In this document: positions 26,052-35,071 of the stretch, piece after piece
How the letters are laid out: every line of letters starts with the position of its first letter
How positions within the stretch are numbered: position 1 is the first letter of the stretch
Origin: DASXHD01 sp036488725
Lineage (GTDB): Bacteria > Myxococcota_A > Polyangia > Polyangiales > Polyangiaceae
Length of the DNA stretch: 64,000 bases
NCBI GenBank assembly: GCA_036488725.1
Contig: DASXHD010000010.1
Location: 103,410 to 167,409, forward strand
Direction of reading: 5' to 3'
Program-made: the position numbers and the translations under genes
Notes under the pieces: generated by a model
The model's input: the letters and a program-made list of their open reading frames with translations, nothing else
Databases searched by the model: none
Told to the model about the DNA's origin: nothing

Positions 26052-27590
26052 TCAGCGTTCGAGGCGCGATTGCCCATTATACGAAGTTCGTATTTGGGAC
26101 ACGGGCAATCTGGTACTGCGATTTCCTCGCTTCCGAACGATCGCCAGGGCCGCGAGGGCAAGACCGATGAGGCCGGCGAATCCATTCGCGCGCGACGCAA
26201 CGCCGCAGCCGCAGCCGCTCGACGGTCCGCCGGTGCCGACAGCTCCCCCGTCTCCGCCGGCGCTCGCGTCCGCGCCGGCTCCGCTGTCCACGCCTGCGTC
26301 GGCGGATCCCCCGGCAAACGCGCCGCGGAAGGTGAACGTGCCTTTCGAAGCGCCCGCGAAATCGACCGCGTAATCCGTATCGTTCGCGAACTTGGATTCG
26401 TCGATCGCGCTGCCCGTGCACGCACCGGCGCCCGGGTGAAAATCGAAGCTCCCGAGCGCGTCGCCGGGCGCGACGACGTAGCTCGCGGCGTTGGCGACCG
26501 CGTCGGTCAAGTTGTCGCGCTGATCTTGAATCGGTCCGCTGATCGGGCTCGGGGAAAAAATGAGATTCCCGGCGACGCCGTCGCCTTGCGGCGCCGCGTT
26601 TCCGAAGACGATGCCCGAGCCCACGTCGTAAAGCGTGTTGTTGTACGCATACGCCTGCTCGAGCGGCAGATCGTGATCTTGAAAGAGCATCGCGCGCGTG
26701 GTCGCCGCGTCGACGAAAACGTTGTCGTGCACGGTCACGCGACCCGAAGCTTGGAAGAGCGATTCGCGAGGATTGTGGGCGAAGGTGTTGCCGTAAATCT
26801 CGTATCGGTTCTGCGAGCCGGGTCCGCTCGCCGGAAAACCGCCGACGAGTAGGTTCGGCCGATCGCCGTCGGGGCTCGGGTCGTCGTTCTTGACGAAGGT
26901 GTTGCCGCGAATGATCGTCGTCGTCGCTCCCGTCGGCATTCCGGCGATGCTCGGCCACGCGTTCTGGAATTTGATTTCCATGCAGTAGCCGATCGGAAAT
27001 TCGACGATGTTGTTCTCGATGACGCCAGCGACGAACGGATCGGAGCCGTCGGAGTTTCCCAAATAGAGGCCGGTGCCGGCGGACGTGATGCGATTGCCTC
27101 GGATGATCCATCCCCAGGTCGGCGTCTTGGTCGAGATGGCGTCGTGCTGCTGCGAGCCGTGGTGGTTGACGAAGACGTTTCCTTCGATGCGGATGTCGTG
27201 CGTCGGCGACGCCGTGACCCCGCCGCCGGCGCTGACGCCGAACGCGCCGTCGACGTCGTGGCCGTCGATCATCAGGTTTTGAATCGCGACGAAGCTCGAT
27301 TGCGAAATGTCGATCGTGTTGCAGCAGGGGCCCGGGTCGGCGTCGATGATCGCGGCCTGCGGGGTGTCGGAGGTGATCGTGATCCACGCGCTCGAAGTCC
27401 CGTTGAGGCTCGCGATCGAGAAATGCGCGTAGTGGCCGGGCGCGAGGTGAACGGTGTCGCCCGGCGCGAGCGTCGGGAGGATCGAATCGAGCGTCGCCGG
27501 CGTCGCGTTCAGATCCGCGGCGAGCGCCCGGCCGGAAAAAAGTAGCGTCGCCACGGCGAGCAAGCGCGCGGCGTTCGGTTTGGGTCCCAC
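26052..27590 (-). CDS. Secreted right-handed beta-helix protein with MYXO-CTERM-like tail
   Basis: About 512 aa from the GTG at 27590; no ATG fits. Signal peptide LLAVATLLFSGRALA. The body has the rhythm of a parallel beta-helix (PbH1 repeats, pectate-lyase-like): SFVAIQNLMIDGHDV, HDIRIEGNVFVNHHG, WGWIIRGNRITSAGTGLYL, TTIIRGNTFVKND, RYEIYGNTFAHN, VTVHDNVFV. A Gly/Ala/Asp linker then leads to GCGCGVASR, a hydrophobic helix GFAGLIGLALAALAIV and RKR: a MYXO-CTERM-type sorting signal. Unlike normal tags, 27 residues follow the basic cluster. A carbohydrate substrate or binding role is likely. Confidence 0.78.
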   Translation of the reverse strand: MGPKPNAARLLAVATLLFSGRALAADLNATPATLDSILPTLAPGDTVHLAPGHYAHFSIASLNGTSSAWITITSDTPQAAIIDADPGPCCNTIDISQSSFVAIQNLMIDGHDVDGAFGVSAGGGVTASPTHDIRIEGNVFVNHHGSQQHDAISTKTPTWGWIIRGNRITSAGTGLYLGNSDGSDPFVAGVIENNIVEFPIGYCMEIKFQNAWPSIAGMPTGATTTIIRGNTFVKNDDPSPDGDRPNLLVGGFPASGPGSQNRYEIYGNTFAHNPRESLFQASGRVTVHDNVFVDAATTRAMLFQDHDLPLEQAYAYNNTLYDVGSGIVFGNAAPQGDGVAGNLIFSPSPISGPIQDQRDNLTDAVANAASYVVAPGDALGSFDFHPGAGACTGSAIDESKFANDTDYAVDFAGASKGTFTFRGAFAGGSADAGVDSGAGADASAGGDGGAVGTGGPSSGCGCGVASRANGFAGLIGLALAALAIVRKRGNRSTRLPVSQIRTSYNGQSRLER

Positions 27591-27597
27591 AGAACCG

Positions 27598-28154
27598 ATG
27601 CTACTCTCGGCCCGGTCTACGTCGACCTCGACCCGACGAGCTCGGAAGCGTCGTGCGCCGTTCCCCGCTCGCCACGGGCGCGCCGCACGGCTTCGTCGTG
27701 CCGCGCCGCCACCGGCCGGCGTGTGCGCGATCCATGAAAGCTCGTTCGATCCCGACACGCCGATGCGGCTCGCGATGCGCTCGGGCGCGGTCTTCGCCGA
27801 GGTCCATTCGGCCGATGACGTGACACTGACGCTCGGCCCCGAGCCGACGCTCGAGCTCGAAGTGCGTGGCGTTCGGCTCACGACGCGCGCGCGCGCCGAG
27901 CTCGTGCCGTTACGCGCGCGGCAAGCACATGTTTTACGCGCGAGCATCCGCTCTTCATCGAGCTCGACGGGCGCATCGAGCGCGTCGGCGTCGTGCTCGC
28001 CGGCACGCGCGTCGAGAGCCTGCAGCCCGCACCCGGAGGCCTCGTGCGCGTCGACGTCGTCGGACCCGCGACTCGCGCGAACCCGCCGGAGATCGCGCTG
28101 CGTCCGGGCGCGTCTTTTCTCTTGGCGACCGCCGACGCCGACGACTGCGCCTGA
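27598..28154 (+). pseudogene. Decayed gene of unknown family with at least two frameshifts
   Basis: Coding character (third positions nearly all G/C, protein-like sequence) moves between frames. A first stretch (GSVVRRSPLATGAPHGFVVP, from about 27650) gives way near 27722 to CAIHESSFDPDTPMRLAM and LTLGPEPTLELEVRGVRL in a second frame. Near 27937-27942 a third frame takes over with EHPLFIELDGRIERVGVVLA and ends at the TGA 28152-28154. Both breaks sit in short dinucleotide runs (GTGTG and CGCGCG), as expected for slippage. The original protein looks beta-rich and about 180 aa. I do not recognise it. Start and exact number of lesions are uncertain. Confidence 0.5.
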
Positions 28155-28406
28155 TCAGCTCGCTTGCGGAAGCCCGAACCGCATACGAAGCTCTTCGATC
28201 GAGCACGCTTCCAGATAGAGCGGCGTGAAGCCGTCGCAGATCACATAGCGCACGCAGCCATCGACGAGCGCTTTCACGATCATGAGGCCGCTCGGAAGTC
28301 GCGCGACGAGCGCGCATTCGCCGGTCGGCAGGAGATCGGCGTAGAAGCCGAACGCCGCTTCGTCGGGCGTTCGTTCGAGCGGAAACACGCCGTGAACTCC
28401 GAGCAT
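28155..28406 (-). CDS. Small hypothetical protein
   Basis: 83 aa, starting MLGVHGVFPLERTPDEAAFG. Beta-rich middle (CALVARLPSGLMIVKALVDG, RYVICDGFTPLYLEAC) and a short terminal helix. No signal or motif. Its stop directly abuts the stop of the decayed gene on the other strand. Confidence 0.55.
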   Translation of the reverse strand: MLGVHGVFPLERTPDEAAFGFYADLLPTGECALVARLPSGLMIVKALVDGCVRYVICDGFTPLYLEACSIEELRMRFGLPQAS

Positions 28407-28502
28407 CCTTCGAAAAGTCTAGCGTCCGAACGACGAGCTACAACGTGGCAAAACATGACGCCTTCGTTGGGACCATCTCGCCACAGATGGTACGCTCGAG
28501 GC

Positions 28503-28742
28503 ATGAGCCCAGCGCCCGACAAGCTGTTTCGCGCGATCGTCCTCGGCGGGCTCGCGCTCGTGTCGCACGAAGCGTGCGGCGGCCAAACGAGCCCCGGCGA
28601 CGCGGGCAACGACGCGGCCGAAGAATTTCCGTCCGAGCTGCCGGTCTACGTCGACGCCGGCGTGCAAGACGTCTCGGCGAAGGACGCGCCCGAAGAATTT
28701 CCGTCGGAGCTTCCGACGCCGATCGACGCCGGCACCGACTGA
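28503..28742 (+). CDS. Small lipoprotein-like protein with two EEFPSELP repeats
   Basis: 79 aa. A signal-like start (MSPAPDKLFRAIVLGGLALV) ends at SHEAC, an imperfect lipobox. The acidic mature part contains the same block twice: AAEEFPSELPVYVDAG and APEEFPSELPTPIDAG. Probably intrinsically disordered. Such short Asp/Glu-rich lipoproteins occur often in this phylum; function unknown. Convergent with the ferritin-like gene with no gap. Confidence 0.55.
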   Translation: MSPAPDKLFRAIVLGGLALVSHEACGGQTSPGDAGNDAAEEFPSELPVYVDAGVQDVSAKDAPEEFPSELPTPIDAGTD

Positions 28743-29462
28743 CTACCAGCGTCGCTCGACCTGCACGTCGAACGTCGCGAAGCCGGGGACGATGACGTCG
28801 TCGAGCGCGCGAACGACTGTCTCGCGCGCTGCCGTGTTGCCGAGGAAGCCGAACGCCTCCATCGCCGGATCGTCGTCGCCGCCCGGGCGCGGCGCGAGCG
28901 CGCGAAGCGCGGTGCGTTCGAGGATCGCGGGCAGCGCCGGCGCGAGATCGTCGAGCGTGCCGTCGCGCCTTCGCGTCGCGAGGTAGGCCCACCCGAGCCG
29001 CCCGTGGTCGAGCTCGTCCTCGAGGAGCGATGCGATGACCGAGCGCGCGACGGGATTCGTCGCACGACGTTGCATCTCGTTGAAATACACGCCGGTGATG
29101 GTCTCGCTGAAGCAGCACATCTCGACCACGTGAAGGAGCACGCGCAGGCGATCGCTCGCGCCCGCGTGCATCGGGACCTTGGGCAAACCGCGATACGCCA
29201 CGGGGACTTTCTCGCCGAGCGCGGCGGCCATCTTGCGACAGACGTCGGTGTGACGGACTTCGTCCCACGAAGCTTTCGTCGCGAGCGCGAGGACGACCGG
29301 GTCGCACCCTTCGCGCGCGAGCTCCTGCGCGACCAGGGCGAACGCGCCGACCGCGAGGTGCTCCTGGCGCGCGCGCTCTTTCCACGTCGCGGCGACGACC
29401 GCGCGTTTTTCGGCGGGAAGGCCGCTCGCGTCGAGCGCATTCCAGTCGATTTCTCGCGGCAT
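28743..29462 (-). CDS. Ferritin-like di-iron protein
   Basis: 239 aa, helical, with metal-ligand patterns spaced as in the ferritin-like superfamily: ERARQEHLAVGAF (E..EH), SWDEVRHTDVC (E-x-x-H), ETITGVYFNEM and LLEDELDHGRLGW (E-x-x-D-H region). It probably holds a di-iron centre and could be an oxidase, hydroxylase or iron-storage type protein. Cytosolic; no partner reductase is next to it. It is divergent from the S1 gene, 56 bases apart. Confidence 0.75.
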   Translation of the reverse strand: MPREIDWNALDASGLPAEKRAVVAATWKERARQEHLAVGAFALVAQELAREGCDPVVLALATKASWDEVRHTDVCRKMAAALGEKVPVAYRGLPKVPMHAGASDRLRVLLHVVEMCCFSETITGVYFNEMQRRATNPVARSVIASLLEDELDHGRLGWAYLATRRRDGTLDDLAPALPAILERTALRALAPRPGGDDDPAMEAFGFLGNTAARETVVRALDDVIVPGFATFDVQVERRW

Positions 29463-29518
29463 GAGCTCGACGGTATCACGCGCGTGATTTCCGGACGCGA
29501 GCCGTGGTAGGCACGGCC

Positions 29519-30691
29519 ATGGGCGATTCGTTTGCGACGCTGTTCGCGGCTCAGTCCGCCGAGCAGCAAAAGGGCCACCGCGAGGTGCACGTCGGGGAGA
29601 TGATCGAAGCGGTCGTAGTCGCGATCGATCGCGACACGATCTTCGTCGAGCTCGACGCGAAGCGACAGGCGATGCTCGACGTCGCCGAAATGCGAGCGGC
29701 CGACGGAACGCTCGACGTGAAGGTGGGCGACACCGTGCGCGCGCGCGTCGGCTCGGTCGACCCGCAGTCGGGCGCGGTGCGGCTCGTGCGGTCGTTCGGC
29801 AAGTCCGGCGACGCCGCGCAGATCGAGCAAGCGCACGCCGCGGGCGTCGCGGTCGAAGGCAAAGTCAGCGGCGTCAACAAAGGCGGGCTCGAGATCGATC
29901 TCGGCAAGGGCCTCCGCGGGTTTTGTCCGACGAGCCAAATCGCGACGCGCGGCGCCGCGGTCGAGCCGAGCTCACTCGTCGGTCAGCTCCTTCGCTTCAT
30001 GGTGACCGAGATCAAGGACGGCGGACGCAACATCGTGCTCTCGCGCCGACGCGCGCTCGAAGCCGAGGCACGCGAGGAGCGCGAGGCCGCGATTCGCTCG
30101 CTCGAGATCGGTCGCGTCGTTCGCGGCACGGTCACCGCGGTCCGTGATTTCGGGGCGTTCGTCGATCTCGGCGGCGTCGAAGGATTGATCCCGGGCGCCG
30201 CGCGCGTCACCGCCGGCGAATCGGTGGAGGTGAAGGTCGTCGACATGAAGGACGACGACAAGGGCCACAAGCGCATCACGCTCTCGCTCGAGACGAGCGC
30301 GTCGCCCGAAGGCGCGCCGAAAAAAGTGGCGGGACCTGCGCTGTCGATCGGCGCGGTCGTCGAAGGACGCGTCGTTCGCATCGAGACTTACGGCGTCTTC
30401 GTTCAAGTCGCCGGCACCGAGGGGCGCGCGGGTCGCGGGCTCATCCCCGTATCGGAGCTCGACGTTCCGCGCGGCACGGATTTGCGCAAGGCGTTCCCCG
30501 AGGGCAAGACGCTCACCGCGAAGATCCTCGAGACCGGCGACGGCCGATTGAAGCTCTCGGTGCGCGGCGCGAAAGACGCGGCCGAGCGCGCCGAGTTCGA
30601 AGCGCACAAGGACAAAGCCTCCGCGCCGGCCGCGCTCGGCACGTTCGGCGAGCTCCTCGCCAAGAGCGGAGCGCTCGGCAAGAAAAAGTGA
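29519..30691 (+). CDS. S1 RNA-binding domain protein, ribosomal protein S1-like
   Basis: 390 aa from the ATG at 29519. Four S1 (OB-fold) domains: about residues 25-95 (GEMIEAVVVAIDRDTIFVEL), 105-180 (AVEGKVSGVNKGGLEIDL), 195-270 (GRVVRGTVTAVRDFGAFVDL) and 285-365 (GAVVEGRVVRIETYGVFVQV). Shorter than six-domain S1 of E. coli, it resembles the four-domain RpsA-like proteins. It probably binds mRNA or the 30S subunit. Whether it is the principal S1 of this organism cannot be judged from the window. Confidence 0.88.
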   Translation: MGDSFATLFAAQSAEQQKGHREVHVGEMIEAVVVAIDRDTIFVELDAKRQAMLDVAEMRAADGTLDVKVGDTVRARVGSVDPQSGAVRLVRSFGKSGDAAQIEQAHAAGVAVEGKVSGVNKGGLEIDLGKGLRGFCPTSQIATRGAAVEPSSLVGQLLRFMVTEIKDGGRNIVLSRRRALEAEAREEREAAIRSLEIGRVVRGTVTAVRDFGAFVDLGGVEGLIPGAARVTAGESVEVKVVDMKDDDKGHKRITLSLETSASPEGAPKKVAGPALSIGAVVEGRVVRIETYGVFVQVAGTEGRAGRGLIPVSELDVPRGTDLRKAFPEGKTLTAKILETGDGRLKLSVRGAKDAAERAEFEAHKDKASAPAALGTFGELLAKSGALGKKK

Positions 30692-30766
30692 CGGCACGCG
30701 CGTTGCGAACGGCGCGGCATGCTCGGTGCGGGAAGGTTTTCCAGGCGCGTACGTATGCTGCGCGAA

Positions 30767-32461
30767 ATGATGAAGTCTCGCCTCTTCGCGCTTGGTTTTG
30801 CGGTCGTCGTCGTCGGGCTCGCGGGGTGCGCCGCCCACGCGCCGGTGGTCCACGCTGCCTCGGCGGATGCGGCGCTCGGCCCCGACGCACGCAACGTGAT
30901 CGCGAGTGACGCCGCGCGTCTCGCGATGGCATGCCGCGACACGAAGGGCGACGCCGAGACGCTCGCGCTCTTTCGAAAAGCGTGCGACGGCGGCGATGGC
31001 AACGGCTGCGTGAAGGCGGCGATGCAAACCGGATGCGGCATCGCCGCGAAGGCGGACCTGCATCGCGCCGAAGAGCTCGGCTCGCGCGCGTGCACGCTCG
31101 GCAATCGCGCGGGGTGCGAGATCGCGAGCGCGTTCGCGATCGTGCCGGAGACACGCAGCGCGCGCGACGTCGTGCGTTCGGTCGATTACTTCGAGCGAAG
31201 CTGCAAGCTCACCGAAGCCGCGTGCGACAACCTCGGGCTCTCGTACGCCGTCGGCCTCGGGCGACCGAAAGACGTCGCGCGCGGGCTCGCTTTGCTGCGG
31301 CGCGCGTGCGACGCGGGCAACGCGAACGGCTGCTACAACGCCGCGTTTCTCGCGACGACCGACCCCGAGCGCATCGCGGGCTACACGAAAGCGTGCGAGG
31401 CCGGATCGGGCGAAGCGTGCGTGAACCTCGGCGCCTTCTATCAAAATGGAAAAGGCGTCGCGGTCGACGTGCCGCGCGCGGCGAGCCTCTACGAGACCGG
31501 GTGCACGCGCGACGTCGCCCTCGGCTGCGACGACCTCGCTCGCCTTTACGCTCACGGCACCGGCGTGCCGCAAGATCTTCCGCGCGCGGCGTCGCTCTTC
31601 GAGCGCGGATGCGAGCGCGGGTCGGTGCCGTCGTGCACCGCGCTCGGCTTCGCGTACGGAACGGGCGCGGGCGTCGCGAAGGATTCGGCGCGCGCCGCGA
31701 AGCTCTACACGCTCGCTTGCGATCACGACGACGCGACCGCGTGCAACGACCTCGGCTTGCTCGCCGCGCAGGGCGACGGCGCGCCGCTCGATCTCGTCCG
31801 CGCCGCGAGTCTCTACGCCAAAGCGTGCGCCGGCGGCGAAGCCGAAGGATGCAACAACCTCGGCGTCGCGGCTCAGTTCGGACGCGGCATCGCGCACGAC
31901 GACGCGCGCGCCGGGACGCTCTATCGACGCGCGTGCGACGCGGGCTCGGCGCTCGCCTGCGCGAACCTCGGCGCGCTCTACGTGACCGGCAACGGCGTCC
32001 CGGTCGACTTGCGGCGCGCGGTCGTGCTCTTCGATCAAGGTTGCAAAGCGGGCAACGCGCCGAGCTGCACCAACCTCGCCGTCATGTACGCCGACGGTCG
32101 CGGCGTCGCGCGCGATCTCGCACGCGCGGCAAAGCTCTTCGAGCAAGGATGCGAGGCCGGGAACGCGCCGGGCTGCGGCGCGCTCGGGACGCTCCACGCG
32201 CGCGGCGACGCCGTGCCGAAGGACGATGCGCTCGCCGCGACCTTCTTCGAGAAGGGTTGCAACGGCGGCGACGCGCAATCGTGCTTGTCGCTCGCCGACG
32301 CTTACAAGAGCGGCACCGGCGTCGCGCGCGACGCGACGCGCGCCGCCCATTGGCTCGCGATCGCCGACGCGCTGCTCCGCCAGCTCTGCGCGACGGGCAA
32401 CGCCGAAGCGTGCACGACCGCAGCCGATCTCCGCGTCGCGGAGACGGCAAAAAAACCGTGA
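30767..32461 (+). CDS. Secreted Sel1-repeat protein with a cysteine pair in each repeat
   Basis: 564 aa. Signal MMKSRLFALGFAVVVVGLAGC with lipobox. About thirteen 36-residue Sel1-like repeats follow, with the core C-x(6)-C-x-x-L(G/A)-x-x-Y-x-x-G-x-G-V-x-x-D-x-x-R-A-A-x-L. Examples are EACVNLGAFYQNGKGVAVDV and PSCTNLAVMYADGRGVARDL. Two cysteines per repeat, as in the Helicobacter Hcp proteins, would give one disulphide per helix pair in the oxidising periplasm. A protein-binding scaffold is likely. The stop overlaps the GTG of the next gene (GTGA). Confidence 0.88.
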   Translation: MMKSRLFALGFAVVVVGLAGCAAHAPVVHAASADAALGPDARNVIASDAARLAMACRDTKGDAETLALFRKACDGGDGNGCVKAAMQTGCGIAAKADLHRAEELGSRACTLGNRAGCEIASAFAIVPETRSARDVVRSVDYFERSCKLTEAACDNLGLSYAVGLGRPKDVARGLALLRRACDAGNANGCYNAAFLATTDPERIAGYTKACEAGSGEACVNLGAFYQNGKGVAVDVPRAASLYETGCTRDVALGCDDLARLYAHGTGVPQDLPRAASLFERGCERGSVPSCTALGFAYGTGAGVAKDSARAAKLYTLACDHDDATACNDLGLLAAQGDGAPLDLVRAASLYAKACAGGEAEGCNNLGVAAQFGRGIAHDDARAGTLYRRACDAGSALACANLGALYVTGNGVPVDLRRAVVLFDQGCKAGNAPSCTNLAVMYADGRGVARDLARAAKLFEQGCEAGNAPGCGALGTLHARGDAVPKDDALAATFFEKGCNGGDAQSCLSLADAYKSGTGVARDATRAAHWLAIADALLRQLCATGNAEACTTAADLRVAETAKKP

Positions 32462-32913
32462 GAGCCGCGCTGCTCGCGCTGGTCCTCTCGGCTTGCGGCG
32501 GCGCGACCTCGACGAGCGTTTCATTCGACGTCGAGCGACCGACGACGACGCCCGACGGACGCGACATCGACGACGCCTCGCCGACGGTCACGCTCGTAGC
32601 CGGCGCACGGCGCCTTGTGGGCGGCACCGCGATGGGCGTGTGCACGACGCCGGCGCGCGCGTCGCCGATGGTTCGCGAGACCTGCGACGAAGCACCTCGC
32701 GGGACGGTCGCGTCGCTCGCGTGCGGCGACGATCCGCACGTCGACGAGATCGCGTGTTTCTACGCCGTTCGCGAGGCAGACGCGGTCGAGCTCTGGCGAC
32801 GCGACGCGACCTTCGACCTATCGGACGACGCGCCGACGAAGGTCACGCGCCGCCCGCTCGCGCGCATCGGCTCGCTCCCGCTCGGCCGGGACGTGCGCGT
32901 CGTCGCGCACTGA
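32458..32913 (+). CDS. Lipoprotein, unknown, coupled to the Sel1 protein
   Basis: 151 aa from a GTG overlapping the previous stop. Signal VRAALLALVLSAC with lipobox. The mature domain contains four cysteines (MGVCTTPAR, RETCDEAP, SLACGDDP, IACFYAV), probably two disulphides, and ends in a basic beta strand. It is probably a partner of the Sel1-repeat lipoprotein, given the translational coupling. No family recognised. Confidence 0.7.
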   Translation: MRAALLALVLSACGGATSTSVSFDVERPTTTPDGRDIDDASPTVTLVAGARRLVGGTAMGVCTTPARASPMVRETCDEAPRGTVASLACGDDPHVDEIACFYAVREADAVELWRRDATFDLSDDAPTKVTRRPLARIGSLPLGRDVRVVAH

Positions 32914-32930
32914 TTTACCATCCGCGCCGC

Positions 32931-33779
32931 ATGGCAAACGAGCCGCTGGTTCGAAACGTCTCCGATACGGCGAAATGGGTCGCGGTCTATCGCGCGCAGG
33001 AGAGCGCCCGCTCGGACGCGCTCTTTCACGATCCGTTCGCCGCGCGTCTCGCAGGCGACCGCGGCCAAGCGATCGTCGACCGCGTCACGCGCCGCACCGG
33101 CCAGGGCTGGTGGATGGTCGTGCGAACCAAGCTCATCGACGATCTCGTCATGAAGTCGATCGCCGAAGGATGCGAGCGCGTCCTCAATCTCGCCGCCGGC
33201 CTCGACACGCGACCGTACCGAATGGCGCTGCCCGAGTCGCTCGAATGGGTCGAGGCGGATCTCGGGCCGATGATCGACGAAAAAGAAAAGCTCCTCGCCG
33301 GCGAAAAACCTCGCTGCAACCTGCGGCGCGAGCGCGTCGATCTCGCCGACGACGCCGCGCGGCGCGCGTTTCTCGACGAAGCAACGCGCGACGGCAAAAA
33401 GACCCTCGTCATCACCGAGGGCCTGCTCGTTTATCTCGAGGCGAGCGCCGTCGACGCCCTCGCGCGCGACTTTTTGGAGCGCAAGAGCATCCAATGGTGG
33501 ATGGTCGACATCGCGTCGCGCGCGATCCTCGACCGGATGCAGAAGCGACTCGGCTCCGAGCTCGCGAGCGCGCCGATGCACTTCGCGCCGCGCGACGGCG
33601 TCGCCTATTTCGAGCGCCTCGGGTGGAAAGCGAAAGACGTCGGCTCGGTTTGGCGCCACGCGCTTCGCTGGCGCCGCTTGCCACTCTGGATGCGCCTCTT
33701 CGCGTTCGTGCCCGACCCCGACCCGCGCAACCCGGGCAAGGCGATGTGGTCCGCCGTCGTTCGCTTCGAGCGCGAATAG
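32931..33779 (+). CDS. Class I SAM-dependent methyltransferase of the LCM/PPM1 type
   Basis: 282 aa. The blocks SDTAKWVAVYRAQESARSDA, LFHDPFAARLAG, VLNLAAGLDTRPYRM (SAM-binding loop), VEADLGPMIDEKEKLL and TLVITEGLLVYLE are those of the leucine carboxyl methyltransferase-like family (O-methyltransferases with TIGR00027-like members). The substrate may be a carboxylate on a small molecule or protein. Cytosolic. No associated biosynthetic genes are nearby. Confidence 0.88.
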   Translation: MANEPLVRNVSDTAKWVAVYRAQESARSDALFHDPFAARLAGDRGQAIVDRVTRRTGQGWWMVVRTKLIDDLVMKSIAEGCERVLNLAAGLDTRPYRMALPESLEWVEADLGPMIDEKEKLLAGEKPRCNLRRERVDLADDAARRAFLDEATRDGKKTLVITEGLLVYLEASAVDALARDFLERKSIQWWMVDIASRAILDRMQKRLGSELASAPMHFAPRDGVAYFERLGWKAKDVGSVWRHALRWRRLPLWMRLFAFVPDPDPRNPGKAMWSAVVRFERE

Positions 33780-33849
33780 ACGCTCCCCCACCATGGGGCT
33801 CGACCCCCACTCGGCTTCGGTCACCCACTCGGATCGTCCGCGAGCCGTT

Positions 33850-33871
33850 TTTTCGCTGAATCACGCGAAAA
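33850..33871. terminator. Inverted repeat, possible terminator or operator
   Basis: TTTTCGC (33850-33856) and GCGAAAA (33865-33871) flank an eight-base loop between the methyltransferase stop and the B-lectin lipoprotein start. An upstream T run and downstream A run make it symmetrical. The stem is A/T-rich at its outer end, so a weak bidirectional terminator or a protein-binding site is possible. Confidence 0.3.
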
Positions 33872-33916
33872 TTCGCGCCCGGCGCCACGGCACGCGGGGT
33901 GCACTCGCTATGTCGC

Positions 33917-35071
33917 GTGAAAGCCAAAGCGCTCCTCGTTTTCGTCGCGCTCGTCGTCCTCGCGTGCGGCCCCGCCGAGACGACCGATTCGAGCAGTGAG
34001 GATCTCGGCGTGGGCGTCTACGTCTCGAAGTCCAAGACGCTCGCGAGCGGCGGCTACATCGGCGACTGGGAGCACGAGTGGGGCTACGTCCTCGGTTACA
34101 TGGAGCCGGGCGCGCGCATCTACGCCAAGGTCGTTCGCGAAGACTCGGTCTACGGTCTCATCACGAACAGCCACTACGGCGCGTGGGATCACGGTCACCA
34201 CTGCGGATGGGTTTCGCTCAAGCACCTCCACGGGAGCGGCTTTCACTCGCCCGTCGCCGACGTGTGCCCCTCGCCGGACAACGACTTCAGCCTCGCGCCC
34301 CACTCGGGAGGACCCACGGGATTTCGCGGCGGCAGCTGGACCGAATGCAACGGCTGCGTGCAGCCCGCGGTCGTCTTGCCCACGTGCTCCGATTTCACCG
34401 TTTATGCGAATTACGATCCGGCGACTCACACGTTCTGGGACGCCGATGGATACGAAATGGCGGGTCGCGGAACCATTTATGGAAATGACCATTATGGAGT
34501 TCCGCAAATCACGGCGAACGCCGGCTACAGCGGATTCGGCACGCGCTTCGTGACCGCGGACAGCGACGCGGTCGAGATCAAAGACACCAAGCGCCCGTGC
34601 ACGATCAAAGGCGGATGCACGGCGTTCGGCTTCATGCACGCCGACTGCATCGCCGGCGCGCACGTCGGAAACCCAGCCGGAAAAGGCCCGACGACCGCGA
34701 CGCCCGCCGCGCCGAGCGCGCCCTGCGGCGAAGTGGGTCCGGGCGAAGGCATGCTCGTCGGCAACAGCTACGCGAGCTGCAGCGGACGGTACGTCCTCAC
34801 GCTGCAAACCGACGGCAACCTCGTCTGGCGCGACCAAGCGCAAAACGGACGAGCGATTTGGGCGACGAATACTTCGGGCCGCGACGGTTATGCAGCTGTC
34901 TTTCAAACCGACGGCAATCTCGTCTTGTATGGGCATTATCAAAACGCATTATGGGCGTCGCATACGAACGGCAAAGGTGGCGTGCGTCTCGACTTTCAAG
35001 ACGACGGCAACATCGTTCTTTACGACGCGAGCTCCAACGCCGTCTGGTCGACGGGAACGGCAGGTCAATGA
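33917..35071 (+). CDS. Lipoprotein with C-terminal B-lectin (mannose-binding) domain
   Basis: 384 aa from the GTG at 33917. Signal VKAKALLVFVALVVLAC with lipobox. The middle domain (about 30-255) is Trp/Tyr/His/Gly-rich (WEHEWGYVLGYMEPGARIYA, HYGAWDHGHHCGWVSLKHLH) and reads like an SH3-type module followed by an unknown domain. The last 115 residues form a bulb-type lectin with three Q-x-D-G-N-x-V-x-x sites (LQTDGNLVW, FQTDGNLVLY, FQDDGNIVLY), which bind mannose in plant lectins. It probably binds surface polysaccharide. Coupled by ATGA to the propeller lipoprotein downstream. Confidence 0.82.
   Translation: MKAKALLVFVALVVLACGPAETTDSSSEDLGVGVYVSKSKTLASGGYIGDWEHEWGYVLGYMEPGARIYAKVVREDSVYGLITNSHYGAWDHGHHCGWVSLKHLHGSGFHSPVADVCPSPDNDFSLAPHSGGPTGFRGGSWTECNGCVQPAVVLPTCSDFTVYANYDPATHTFWDADGYEMAGRGTIYGNDHYGVPQITANAGYSGFGTRFVTADSDAVEIKDTKRPCTIKGGCTAFGFMHADCIAGAHVGNPAGKGPTTATPAAPSAPCGEVGPGEGMLVGNSYASCSGRYVLTLQTDGNLVWRDQAQNGRAIWATNTSGRDGYAAVFQTDGNLVLYGHYQNALWASHTNGKGGVRLDFQDDGNIVLYDASSNAVWSTGTAGQ

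Noticed and set aside
26079..26093. Perfect palindrome ATACGAAGTTCGTAT, with 11 bases matching a loxP arm
   Set aside because: Only one half of a loxP-like arm is present, there is no second arm or spacer and no recombinase gene. It is inside the 3' end of the beta-helix gene, so I do not call a recombination site.
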